From positions 1-64,000 of the forward strand of contig MPPA01000022.1 in NCBI GenBank assembly GCA_001896725.1: 64,000 nt of DNA, written 5' to 3'. Source of the stretch: Methanococcoides sp. EBM-47 (GTDB lineage Archaea; Halobacteriota; Methanosarcinia; Methanosarcinales; Methanosarcinaceae). The notes under the pieces are model-generated. The model had not been told where the DNA came from and made no database searches. It saw only the letters and a list, made by a program, of their open reading frames with translations. This document shows, piece by piece, positions 7,771 to 16,028 of this stretch (position 1 is its first letter; each line of letters starts with the position of its first letter). Position numbers and translations under genes: made by a program.

Positions 7771-7785
7771 AACTCAAGTTGACTT
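7771..7785. promoter_or_regulatory. Candidate operator upstream of thiC, copy 1
   Basis: AACTCAAGTTGACTT matches the second copy at 7914-7928 in 13 of 15 positions, giving a shared palindromic consensus AAnTCAAGTTGAnTT. It sits about 26 bases upstream of the thiC TATA-like element, a position suited to a transcription factor. Confidence 0.45.
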
Positions 7786-7913
7786 TACTTAAACATAAAT
7801 AGAGATATATGGAAAGGTCCCAGATCCGTGATCCAGTATTCATAAAGCGCTTTAGCTCTTTAATGTTGTATAATTTCAAGGTATTTTAGTAGATTCAGAA
7901 ATATAGGAAAAGT

Positions 7914-7928
7914 AAATCAAGTTGATTT
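7914..7928. promoter_or_regulatory. Candidate operator upstream of thiC, copy 2
   Basis: AAATCAA-G-TTGATTT is a perfect odd palindrome, 143 bases upstream of copy 1. It lies between the glycosyltransferase stop codon and thiC, so of the flanking minus-strand genes only thiC could use it as an upstream element. Confidence 0.45.
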
Positions 7929-7984
7929 GATGTATCATCAAGTAAAAATGACAGTTTGGAATAGAGTGGTCCGTTGAATGAATT

Positions 7985-8905
7985 TCATTTCCTGTCCGAT
8001 TTGTCCCTTTGCCGCAGTGCATGCATGATCTCCATATGCATGGAAACCATAAGATCACTTAGCATACCTAAAACGAACATTTGAAAACCAGACATGATCA
8101 GCAAAGCTGTAAGAACGGTCATGGGTATACGTGTGATACCTTTGAACCACTGATCGACCACGTAAGTACCTGTTACGAGACCTGAAAGAATGAAAATGGT
8201 TCCGATAATGCCAAAATAGAACATAGGGTTGTGGAACCTGGCTAAAAGGTATATCGTTTTACCTATCCTGAAACCATCTTTAAGGGGATTGAGTTTGGTT
8301 GCCGCATCAGACTTACGGGAAAGATAGGTTATTGGCACTACCTCTATAGTGTGGTCAAGTTTAATGCTCTGTATGGTCATTTCAGACTCAACTTCAAACC
8401 CTGTTTCTTTCAGGGCAAAAGATTTGTAGACATCCCTGGTGAAAGCCCGATACCCGGTCAATATATCTGTGAGATGTTGCCTGTATGCCATGCTGAACAA
8501 GTGATTAATGAGCTTGTTACCCATTAGATTAAGACCGGGGAATGCTCCTTTTTCGAAATTGTTCATCCTGTTACCTATCACATGCCCTGCACGCCCTTCT
8601 AACAATGGAGCCAGCATTGCATGCACATCAGATGCAAGATAAGTACCATCTCCATCCAGCATCACGATATATTCATTATCCAGTGTTTCAAAGGCCTCTT
8701 GGACAGCTTGGCCTTTGCCTTTTCCCTTCTGTAAAACTACGTTGGCACCTTCAGCTTTTGCAAGCTCCCGAGTATTATCGGTACTATGTCCGTCTATAAC
8801 AATTATGTTATAGAATCCTTCAGATCTGAAATCCTTTACTAGCTGAGCTACTGTAGCTTCTTCGTTAAGTGTGGGAATAAGTATACAGACGTCTTTTTCC
8901 TGCAA
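7985..8905 (-). CDS. Polyprenol-phosphate glycosyltransferase, GT2 family (AglJ-like)
   Basis: This 306-residue protein has an N-terminal GT-A domain of the DPM1/GT2 type: ILIPTLNEE (8-16), VIDGHSTDNT, and the nucleotide-sugar/metal motif D84-G-D86. Two C-terminal transmembrane helices (about 226-250 and 261-287) anchor it. It would transfer a sugar from a nucleotide donor to dolichyl phosphate, the first step of archaeal S-layer N-glycosylation, as AglJ does in haloarchaea. Assignment to AglJ rather than another dolichol-phosphate hexosyltransferase is tentative. It starts 11 bases after the tbp stop on the same strand, so it may be co-transcribed with tbp. Confidence 0.8.
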   Translation of the reverse strand: MQEKDVCILIPTLNEEATVAQLVKDFRSEGFYNIIVIDGHSTDNTRELAKAEGANVVLQKGKGKGQAVQEAFETLDNEYIVMLDGDGTYLASDVHAMLAPLLEGRAGHVIGNRMNNFEKGAFPGLNLMGNKLINHLFSMAYRQHLTDILTGYRAFTRDVYKSFALKETGFEVESEMTIQSIKLDHTIEVVPITYLSRKSDAATKLNPLKDGFRIGKTIYLLARFHNPMFYFGIIGTIFILSGLVTGTYVVDQWFKGITRIPMTVLTALLIMSGFQMFVLGMLSDLMVSMHMEIMHALRQRDKSDRK

Positions 8906-8916
8906 GATGCTACCCT

Positions 8917-9468
8917 TTAGAGAAGTCCCATGCTATCAAGCTGTCGTTTCACTACTTCAACGCCTTCTCTACAGTTCTCTGGTGTTTTCCCGCCAGTTAC
9001 TACAAGTTTCCCTGAGCTGAAAATAAGAACAACTACTTTTGGTTTATCGATACGATACACAAGTCCAGGAAATTGCTCAGGCTCATATTCTATGTTCTCA
9101 AGGCCAAGACCTATAGCTATTGCATTGAGGTTAAGCACAGCGTGAAGATCAGCAGATGCTACAATGTTCTGTACGGTGATCTCTGGCTCTTCTATGGTCT
9201 TTATACCGATCTCATTGAGCTTTTTCGCCATGTTGCTTATTACTGTATGGACATCATCCACATTCTTTGCTCCGGTACACACAACCTTTCCAGAAGTAAA
9301 GACCAGAAATGCAGCTTTGGGTTCAGAGACCCGGTATACTAGACCAGGGAATTTCTGTTTGTTGTATTCAGCACCTTCGAATTCTGCCTCGATCTTTGTT
9401 AGATCAAACTCATCAGCAAGTTTTGTAGAGGCAACCACATTCTCGATCTTAATATTGTATTCGGTCAT
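8917..9468 (-). CDS. tbp: TATA-box-binding protein
   Basis: This 183-residue archaeal TBP is made of two direct repeats (about 5-90 and 96-182). Each contains the FPGLVYR segment and a strand of the type [16 protein letters not shown] or [16 protein letters not shown]. It binds the TATA box and recruits TFB and RNA polymerase. A palindromic TATA-like CTTATATAAG at 9512-9521 lies about 45 bases upstream of the ATG. Confidence 0.97.
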   Translation of the reverse strand: MTEYNIKIENVVASTKLADEFDLTKIEAEFEGAEYNKQKFPGLVYRVSEPKAAFLVFTSGKVVCTGAKNVDDVHTVISNMAKKLNEIGIKTIEEPEITVQNIVASADLHAVLNLNAIAIGLGLENIEYEPEQFPGLVYRIDKPKVVVLIFSSGKLVVTGGKTPENCREGVEVVKRQLDSMGLL

Positions 9469-9647
9469 TGAAAATCCTCAGCATTCAAGCATGGTTTTAT
9501 ATCCATATATTCCTTATATAAGCTAATAGCTTGATATTTATATACGTATTTAAACTCACCGGATGCAAAAAATAAAAATTAAGTTTATGTAACATGATAT
9601 CTCATACGTTCCATAAAGCAAGCCTTCAATCCATTAAATAACTGAAA

Positions 9648-10763
9648 TCAATCAGAAGATGTTTTTTCCAGGGCTTTCAATCCATCTATGATAGCATCAT
9701 ATTTTCTGCAAACCCTTTCGATAAGGTCTGTCTCCACGCTTCCGTGGGTTGGGACAAGTATGTCAGCTCCTTCACCTACTTGCACACCATTGCTCGTTAG
9801 GTCATAATCAGGAGCGATCACAACCCCTTCCGCAGATACGCCTAGTTTCAGATCACTAACGATCCTGGATATCATATCAGTTGCTGGCTTAACCTTCTTG
9901 TCTATTAGAAGAGCTTTTGACACATACTTTTCCTTGAGGTCCCTCAGATTTGACAGGGTAAATTCTGTTTTCTGTTTATTCCCCACGTTTTCCAGTGCTT
10001 CCACTGCTTGAATAATGTCATCGAAAGTAGTGGAACTAACCTCAATGATCTCTCCATCATAGTACCTGCTTACCTTTTCCAGATATCCTCGAGATATCAC
10101 AAGCTTAGAAACATCTGCAAGTTCTTCTATTTCTTCTTCTGTAGGGTCATAGGCATTGATCACCTTATAATCTTCAATGCCGCATAATATGGCCAAGGAT
10201 TGGTACATAGGTGTGAAGGCTACAAGTTTGTACCCAAGCCACTTATTGAGGCCTTTATCACCACTTTGCTGGTGAGAAAGCTCAATAATCTTCTGCTTGA
10301 TAGCTTCCGGATCATTTGAGCTCAATCCGAAGTAATCAGCGAAAAGTGGGGTTGTCTGCAGCTTTTTTGTTCTGCCGTAAGGCACGGACACGATCAGACC
10401 ACGATTTATCAGTTCTCTTATATGGTCATATACAGTGTTGCCCCTCATGTCCACAAGATCAGACTGTACCACAGGCTGGTGATATGCTATCATTGCAAGG
10501 GTACGTAACATGGGCGCGCTCAGCTCTTTAGGAGCTACCGGTCTTACAAGGTCTGTAAGCATCGGTTTTACCTGCATTACATAACGTTGTCCCAGGTCTA
10601 TTATCTCTATGCCAGATCCTCTCTCTGAGTATTCTTTCATTAATGTTTCAACTATTGTAACAGCTTTGTTCGCAGGTTTGCCTATGATCTTTCCTAGGGT
10701 CTGGGCATCCAGTGTCCCACCGGCAGCAAAGAGTGCCGCTTCAATAGTTTCCTTCTCATTCAT
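9648..10763 (-). CDS. scpB: Segregation and condensation protein B, with long C-terminal extension
   Basis: ScpB is the kite subunit of the SMC-ScpAB condensin. The frame is open to 10889, but the real start is the ATG at 10763, which overlaps the scpA stop (ATGAATGA) and begins MNEKETIEAALFAAGG, a classic ScpB N-terminus. The tandem winged-helix core (about residues 5-170) contains LRTLAMIAYHQPVVQSDLVD and YDHIRELINRGLI. The protein is 371 residues, whereas typical ScpB is 180-220; the additional ~190 residues are not recognisable as a named domain. It is translationally coupled to scpA and smc. Confidence 0.9.
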   Translation of the reverse strand: MNEKETIEAALFAAGGTLDAQTLGKIIGKPANKAVTIVETLMKEYSERGSGIEIIDLGQRYVMQVKPMLTDLVRPVAPKELSAPMLRTLAMIAYHQPVVQSDLVDMRGNTVYDHIRELINRGLIVSVPYGRTKKLQTTPLFADYFGLSSNDPEAIKQKIIELSHQQSGDKGLNKWLGYKLVAFTPMYQSLAILCGIEDYKVINAYDPTEEEIEELADVSKLVISRGYLEKVSRYYDGEIIEVSSTTFDDIIQAVEALENVGNKQKTEFTLSNLRDLKEKYVSKALLIDKKVKPATDMISRIVSDLKLGVSAEGVVIAPDYDLTSNGVQVGEGADILVPTHGSVETDLIERVCRKYDAIIDGLKALEKTSSD

Positions 10764-11607
10764 TCCCTGCCAGAACCTCACTGGGATCATCATCAGAAAT
10801 ATATGAAGGATATATGAACAGTTCTCCGAACAGCTCATTCTGCTGGAGCCATATTTTCTTCTCAGTAGCAAGGAAAAGCAGGGAAACATAGGTCATTATG
10901 TTCTCTGATCTTTCTTCGCCCATCAATTCAGAGAACACAACAGATTCATGTTCTTCAAAAACAGAATCAAGTACATGGTTAAGTCTGGCAACACGCCCAA
11001 GAATATCTTCTTCATGGGCTATCCCCAGAACCTCATCAGTGGTGACAGCAACCCTTTCTTCAAGTTTGCGAATCAATTTTTTTTCCCTTTTTCTGTGTTC
11101 TACCCTTTCAGCTTTTTTCAGTTCAACTATAAGTTCTTGTAGTGTCACAGGTCTTGTGGCAATCCTTCTCACAGGCAGCTTTGGCACTGGATAATCATCA
11201 ACTTCAAAGAAGTCCATACTGTCTTCGAACGCATCGGTTTCTTCTGGCTCGCCCATATCTACCCAGTTAGATTTCATGCGTAAGAGTATGGAAGCATAAA
11301 GCAGTGTTCTCCCTGAGATGCGCAGGTCCATCAGCTGTATGTTTTCTATATGTGCTAGGAACTTGTCGGTGACGCTAACAATATCAATATCCCATGGATC
11401 AATTTCTCCATTTTTGGCGAGATTTACCAATATCTCTACGGGTTCGTTCATTACATCGTCAGAAAATTCAAGCAGGTTCTCATCAACTCCCAGAGAGCGC
11501 AGTGTCTCAAGGAATTCAGGGTCTATAGTCCCTGACAGCAAAGAACGGCTTTCAGAAAGAGGTTCTACTACAGTTGGTGTTTTAAACTCCTCTATGATAT
11601 TGCTCAT
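10756..11607 (-). CDS. scpA: Segregation and condensation protein A (kleisin)
   Basis: This 283-residue kleisin bridges the SMC heads. Recognisable features are the early EPVEILVNLAKNGEIDPWDI segment (ScpA N-terminal domain contacting the SMC neck), the LLYASILLRMKSNW helix, a basic-acidic linker, and a C-terminal winged helix (VSLLFLATEKKIWLQQ). Its ATG overlaps the smc stop by four bases, and its end overlaps scpB, so all three form a coupled operon. Confidence 0.92.
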   Translation of the reverse strand: MSNIIEEFKTPTVVEPLSESRSLLSGTIDPEFLETLRSLGVDENLLEFSDDVMNEPVEILVNLAKNGEIDPWDIDIVSVTDKFLAHIENIQLMDLRISGRTLLYASILLRMKSNWVDMGEPEETDAFEDSMDFFEVDDYPVPKLPVRRIATRPVTLQELIVELKKAERVEHRKREKKLIRKLEERVAVTTDEVLGIAHEEDILGRVARLNHVLDSVFEEHESVVFSELMGEERSENIMTYVSLLFLATEKKIWLQQNELFGELFIYPSYISDDDPSEVLAGNE

Positions 11608-14600
11608 CTGAACTTCACACCTGTTATGCTTGTAATGTCATTCTCCTGCATTGCAACACCTATGGTTCTTGAAGCTGCTTCTATCATTGGTTTTCTCAGA
11701 GAAACAACAATGAATTGGGCATTTCCCACAGATTTTTTTACTCTTTCAGCCACTTTAGCAGCATTGGCCCCGTCAAGGAACATATCTATCTCATCAAAAG
11801 CGTAGAATGGTGCAGGTCTGTATTTCTGAATAGCGAACACAAATGATAATGCAGTAAGGCTCTTTTCACCGCCTGACATAGCTTCAAGGCGTTGTAATGT
11901 CTTTTCCTTTGGTTGAGCCCTCAAAGTAAGTCCACCGCTGAAAGGATCCTCAGGATCATCTAACACAAGCTCCCCACTACCATCTGAAAGCTCATTGAAT
12001 ATCTCGTGGAAGGCAATATTTATTCCGTTATAGGCTTCCATAAAAGCCCCTTTTTTGAGTACTTCATATTGCTTGATCCTTTCCAAGATCTGCTCCCTCT
12101 CATTGAACAGAGTGTTCCTTCTTGACCTGAGATCTTCCAGTCTTGCCTCAACTTCATTGAACTCATCTATGGCCCTCATGTTGACAGGCTCCAGACGTTC
12201 CATTGCCTTCTCAATAGAGGATATCCTGGTACGCACGGTCTCAGACCCAGGAACATCATCTGTTTCCTCGATACCTCTTTGTGCCAGTTCTACTGTCAAT
12301 TCTGTTATCTGTTCCACAAGAGCCGCCTGAGTGGCTTCCATAGCCATCAGTTGTCTGCTACCTTCCTCGAACCTTGTCCTAGAGGACTCAAAATGTTTCC
12401 TGGAAAGGCCATACTCGTTTTGCATATCAAGACGCTGCTGCTGCATGCCTTTTAACATATCAACAAGCTCTGATTCCCTGGCTTGTTTTTGGGTAAGCAC
12501 TACTTCAAGCTCCTCGATCTTTGCCGCAAGCTCATCTACACGTTGTTTATGATTTATTTTCTTTTCATCCAGAGATCTTATGATCTCCCTGTTATCTTCT
12601 ATCCTGCCAGTAGCATATTCATTGTCAAGGTTAAGGGCATTGATATGTGCTTCAACGTCACGGATACGCCCTTCCAAGCGCCTCAGATCTTCATCAATGC
12701 TCTCTGCTTGCCTGTTCAGCTCAGGAACTTCAGATCCGGCAAGTTCACTTTCAAGTTCAGAGATCCTCTCTTCAAATAAACTGGCCTGTTCATCTTTTTC
12801 TCTTTTCTGAACAGTTACAGATCCCATTTCTGTTCTCAGTTGCTTGCGAACCTCTTCGATCTCTTCAAGTTCGGCATTCTTTGCTGCCAGCACTTGTGCC
12901 AGGCGCTCGCCTCTGCCGGCGATCTCCTCAAGCTGCATTTCTTTACGGGCGATCTCTTTGTCATGCTCATTCATTTCCCGGTTAACATCAGCAATATGGC
13001 TTTCCAGCGTATCCAGTTTTTTGATCGCTGCACCACGTCTTGAATCAAATTCAGTGATCTTCTCTGCTACTTTTATGAGCTTGTCCTTCTCTGAGGCGGC
13101 AAAGGATAGCCCGGAACTCTGCACTGAACCACCCACCATAGCACCACTTTTCTCGATAAGCTCCCCTTCCAGTGTTACCATTCTCAAACCGCCCATAAGC
13201 CTGCGGGCGTTCTGCAATGTATCTACCACAAGGGTATCTCTGAATATATACCAGAAGACAGACTCGAACTTTGGTTCGAAGTCCACAAGGTCTATCGCAT
13301 AGCCTATAACACCACTTCTGCCACTGAGATCTTTGTAAGGCCTTCGATCTTCCATTTTGTTAAGAGGAAGGAATGTAGCCCTGCCAGCCTGTCTGCGTTT
13401 AAGAAAATCTATCGCTCTGGCAGCATCTTCATCAGTGTCCACTACTAATGCCTGCATTTTCCCGCCTGCAGCTATGCCAAGAGCAGTTGCATACTTCTGG
13501 TCTACACTTCCAAGTTCTGCGACGGTGCCATATATTCCAGGAAGTCCGTGATGCTTTTTTTCATTAATTATCATGTCCACAGCTTTAGAATATTTGCTGT
13601 GGTCCTCTGCAGCCCTCACTCTGGCCTCGATACGGGCATAATCGTCCTGGTATTTACGCAGCGATTCTTCGATATCTTTTATCACTCCTTTGAGCTGGGA
13701 GCGGTTACTTTCAAGGTCGTCCATATCCTTTGTGAGAGAATCTATTTTCTCATTGAGCTTCTCAATATCATATTTAACAGAACCTATATCACTATCTGAA
13801 GAAGCAGCCTTTGAACGGGCATCTTCCATCTCGCTCTCAATATCCCTTACCTCAGCTGATTTGCGCCTCAAGGCATCAAGTATCCTGTCTTCCTGGCGCA
13901 TAAGCTCGTTCTTCTCATTTCTAGTGTTCTCGAGACTGTTCTTAAGCTGGCTAAGTTCATCCCGGGTCTTGGAGAACTTTGCGTCCACATCGGATATCCG
14001 GCTCTGCAGTATCATTCTCTGGGTCTGTTTTTCTGAATGCTCTGCCCTGATACTTTCAAGACGTACTTTTTCTTCATTTATTTTAGCATCCAGGTCAGAT
14101 ACCTTGCCTTTGATCTCATCTATCTCTACAAAGGCCCTCATCCTTCTGGAATCCACATCTTCCAGTTCCCTGTCTGCAAGTTCTATACTGTCCTTACACC
14201 GTGAGATCTCACCAAGTGTAGATTCTATATCCTTCTTTATCTGGATCTGCTCATCTTCTCCCATCCGCTGTATCCGGAGAGTGAGCTCTTCAAGTGATCT
14301 CTCAAGTTCTTCCATCCGCTGACGTCTTTCTTCAAGAGTAGTTTCCAGCTCTTTAATGGAAGATCTGCATGATCCCATATCAGCATCGATTGATACAAGC
14401 TCCTTCTTAGCATCCATGAGCCTTGCAAGAAGCATGAATCCTTCAAATTTCGTTTTTTCTTCTTTCAACGCCTGATATTTGAGTGCCTGATCCCTTTCCC
14501 CTTTAAGTTTTTTGAGCTGTGCATCAACTTCTTCAAGGATGATGTCGACTCTTTCCACTCTCTCCCTTACGATCTCAAGCTCACTGAGAGCTCTTTCCTT

Positions 14601-15125
14601 TTTGTTGTCGAACTCGGCAACCCCTGCTATCTCATCGATGATCTTGCGCCTTTCAACGGGGGTCATGGTGATTATGCGGGTTACGTCACCCTGCATCACT
14701 ACATTGTAACCTTCAGGTGTCACCCTCGCCTTTGCAAGATAATTATGCACATCTGTAAGGCTTACAGCTTTGCCATTAAAGTAGAAATAACTGTAATATC
14801 CCGTATCAGTTTCCCTTATTTTTCTAGTAATGGTAATTTCATCAGCATCTACAGGCATCTCTCTATCCGTGTTATCGAATTTGATGGCTACTTGTGCAAA
14901 ATCAGGTTTTTTAGCCTTATCACCATTATAAATAAGGTCTGTAAGCTTTTCAGCCCTAAGAGTGCGTGAACTGGAAAGTCCCAGCACAAAAAGTATACCG
15001 TCAATTATGTTGGATTTACCACTGCCATTTGGGCCTGATATCGTGGTGAAATCATCATAGAAAGGTATCTTCACTTTTTTCCCGAAGGACTTGAAGTTAA
15101 TGAACTCTATTTCTTTTATGTACAC
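11604..15125 (-). CDS. smc: Chromosome segregation protein SMC
   Basis: This 1173-residue SMC ATPase has Walker A GPNGSGKSN (31-39) in the N-terminal head, a long coiled coil, a hinge at roughly 515-680 (with HGLPGIYGTVAELG), the returning coil, the ABC signature MSGGEKSLTALSF (near 1080) and Walker B AFDEIDMFLD (near 1105). It forms the condensin-like ring with ScpA and ScpB, which follow in the same operon. The first gene of the group is probably the coiled-coil protein at 15165-15923, 39 bases upstream. Confidence 0.97.
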   Translation of the reverse strand: MYIKEIEFINFKSFGKKVKIPFYDDFTTISGPNGSGKSNIIDGILFVLGLSSSRTLRAEKLTDLIYNGDKAKKPDFAQVAIKFDNTDREMPVDADEITITRKIRETDTGYYSYFYFNGKAVSLTDVHNYLAKARVTPEGYNVVMQGDVTRIITMTPVERRKIIDEIAGVAEFDNKKERALSELEIVRERVERVDIILEEVDAQLKKLKGERDQALKYQALKEEKTKFEGFMLLARLMDAKKELVSIDADMGSCRSSIKELETTLEERRQRMEELERSLEELTLRIQRMGEDEQIQIKKDIESTLGEISRCKDSIELADRELEDVDSRRMRAFVEIDEIKGKVSDLDAKINEEKVRLESIRAEHSEKQTQRMILQSRISDVDAKFSKTRDELSQLKNSLENTRNEKNELMRQEDRILDALRRKSAEVRDIESEMEDARSKAASSDSDIGSVKYDIEKLNEKIDSLTKDMDDLESNRSQLKGVIKDIEESLRKYQDDYARIEARVRAAEDHSKYSKAVDMIINEKKHHGLPGIYGTVAELGSVDQKYATALGIAAGGKMQALVVDTDEDAARAIDFLKRRQAGRATFLPLNKMEDRRPYKDLSGRSGVIGYAIDLVDFEPKFESVFWYIFRDTLVVDTLQNARRLMGGLRMVTLEGELIEKSGAMVGGSVQSSGLSFAASEKDKLIKVAEKITEFDSRRGAAIKKLDTLESHIADVNREMNEHDKEIARKEMQLEEIAGRGERLAQVLAAKNAELEEIEEVRKQLRTEMGSVTVQKREKDEQASLFEERISELESELAGSEVPELNRQAESIDEDLRRLEGRIRDVEAHINALNLDNEYATGRIEDNREIIRSLDEKKINHKQRVDELAAKIEELEVVLTQKQARESELVDMLKGMQQQRLDMQNEYGLSRKHFESSRTRFEEGSRQLMAMEATQAALVEQITELTVELAQRGIEETDDVPGSETVRTRISSIEKAMERLEPVNMRAIDEFNEVEARLEDLRSRRNTLFNEREQILERIKQYEVLKKGAFMEAYNGINIAFHEIFNELSDGSGELVLDDPEDPFSGGLTLRAQPKEKTLQRLEAMSGGEKSLTALSFVFAIQKYRPAPFYAFDEIDMFLDGANAAKVAERVKKSVGNAQFIVVSLRKPMIEAASRTIGVAMQENDITSITGVKFR

Positions 15126-15164
15126 GTGGATCCTCTGCGTTTAAATCCTTTCTCTGAAAGGTGG

Positions 15165-15923
15165 TCATTTCCTACGGGTGATAGTTAAGACCGCATCTTC
15201 ATCATCACGTGTCTCTACACTTTCATATTCTGTCTCTGATCTCTTTCTGGGAACATTGTCCTTGGCAACAATGAATTCACAACTGTGGTCCTGAGGGATA
15301 TTTTTCTCTTTCCTTCTGAAACTACGTGCATTATCACTATCTGCAATAATATATTCAGTTCTTTTTTCCTCGGGTTCAGGCTTTTTCATTGGAGCAGGCT
15401 CTGGTTGTGCATCCCTTATGTAAAAGCGCTGGTTCATTGAAGCGGTCTGCCCGACCGATACTCGCGGTAGATCATTGGGCCTTATCGAAAAGGATGGAGG
15501 TTTTGCAGGTGGCTGGGGAGGTCTGCTAACCTCATGTGAGGTCATCTTCTTTTTCTCATCCCTTGGTATTCTTACCTCCCTTGCTACTGCTGTTTCCCTT
15601 GTATCAACAGTATCAGAAGGTTGCACCGATGTTGGACTATCCTGTCCTTTCTTTTCAAGCGCCGATATTTTAAATGAGCGGATCAATGATTTTTGGTCTA
15701 ACAATTCATCCATGATACCATTGAGATTATTAGCCAGTTCCTGTATCCTGTTCTCAGCTTTTGAAAGACGATTATTGATATCAAGATCATTTTTGAACTC
15801 ACTACGAAGTTCTGCTAGTATTGAATCCCTGAGGGACCTTTTGAGCTCATCTATCTCTGCTTCCTTATCCCTTAGTTGCCTTTCAAGTCTTTCAATGATG
15901 AAATTCCTATTCTCACCATTCAT
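15165..15923 (-). CDS. Coiled-coil protein encoded immediately upstream of smc
   Basis: This 252-residue protein has a charged heptad-type N-terminal half (about residues 1-85; RLERQLRDKEAEIDELKRSL) followed by a low-complexity, Pro/Lys/Glu-rich region (about 95-250) without predicted fold. No catalytic motif or membrane segment. I do not recognise a family. It lies 39 bases before smc on the same strand with an AGGT-type ribosome binding site. A partner or regulator of SMC is suggested only by position. Confidence 0.75.
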   Translation of the reverse strand: MNGENRNFIIERLERQLRDKEAEIDELKRSLRDSILAELRSEFKNDLDINNRLSKAENRIQELANNLNGIMDELLDQKSLIRSFKISALEKKGQDSPTSVQPSDTVDTRETAVAREVRIPRDEKKKMTSHEVSRPPQPPAKPPSFSIRPNDLPRVSVGQTASMNQRFYIRDAQPEPAPMKKPEPEEKRTEYIIADSDNARSFRRKEKNIPQDHSCEFIVAKDNVPRKRSETEYESVETRDDEDAVLTITRRK

Positions 15924-16028
15924 GTGATACCTCGCAAGACCATTCTATCTCCTCTGTGCGAATTATATAACAAAAGTATAATATAACTTATGGTCCATTT
16001 TATATAAATATACTCATAAATATTTCAT

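Noticed and set aside
7693-7984. TPP riboswitch upstream of thiC
   Set aside because: I looked for the conserved CUGAGA and ACYUGA elements with connecting stems on the minus strand; an ACTTGA-like sequence occurs, but no CTGAGA partner or P2/P4 arms.
13690-14322. 210-codon plus-strand frame inside smc
   Set aside because: Serine-rich antisense shadow of the SMC coiled coil.
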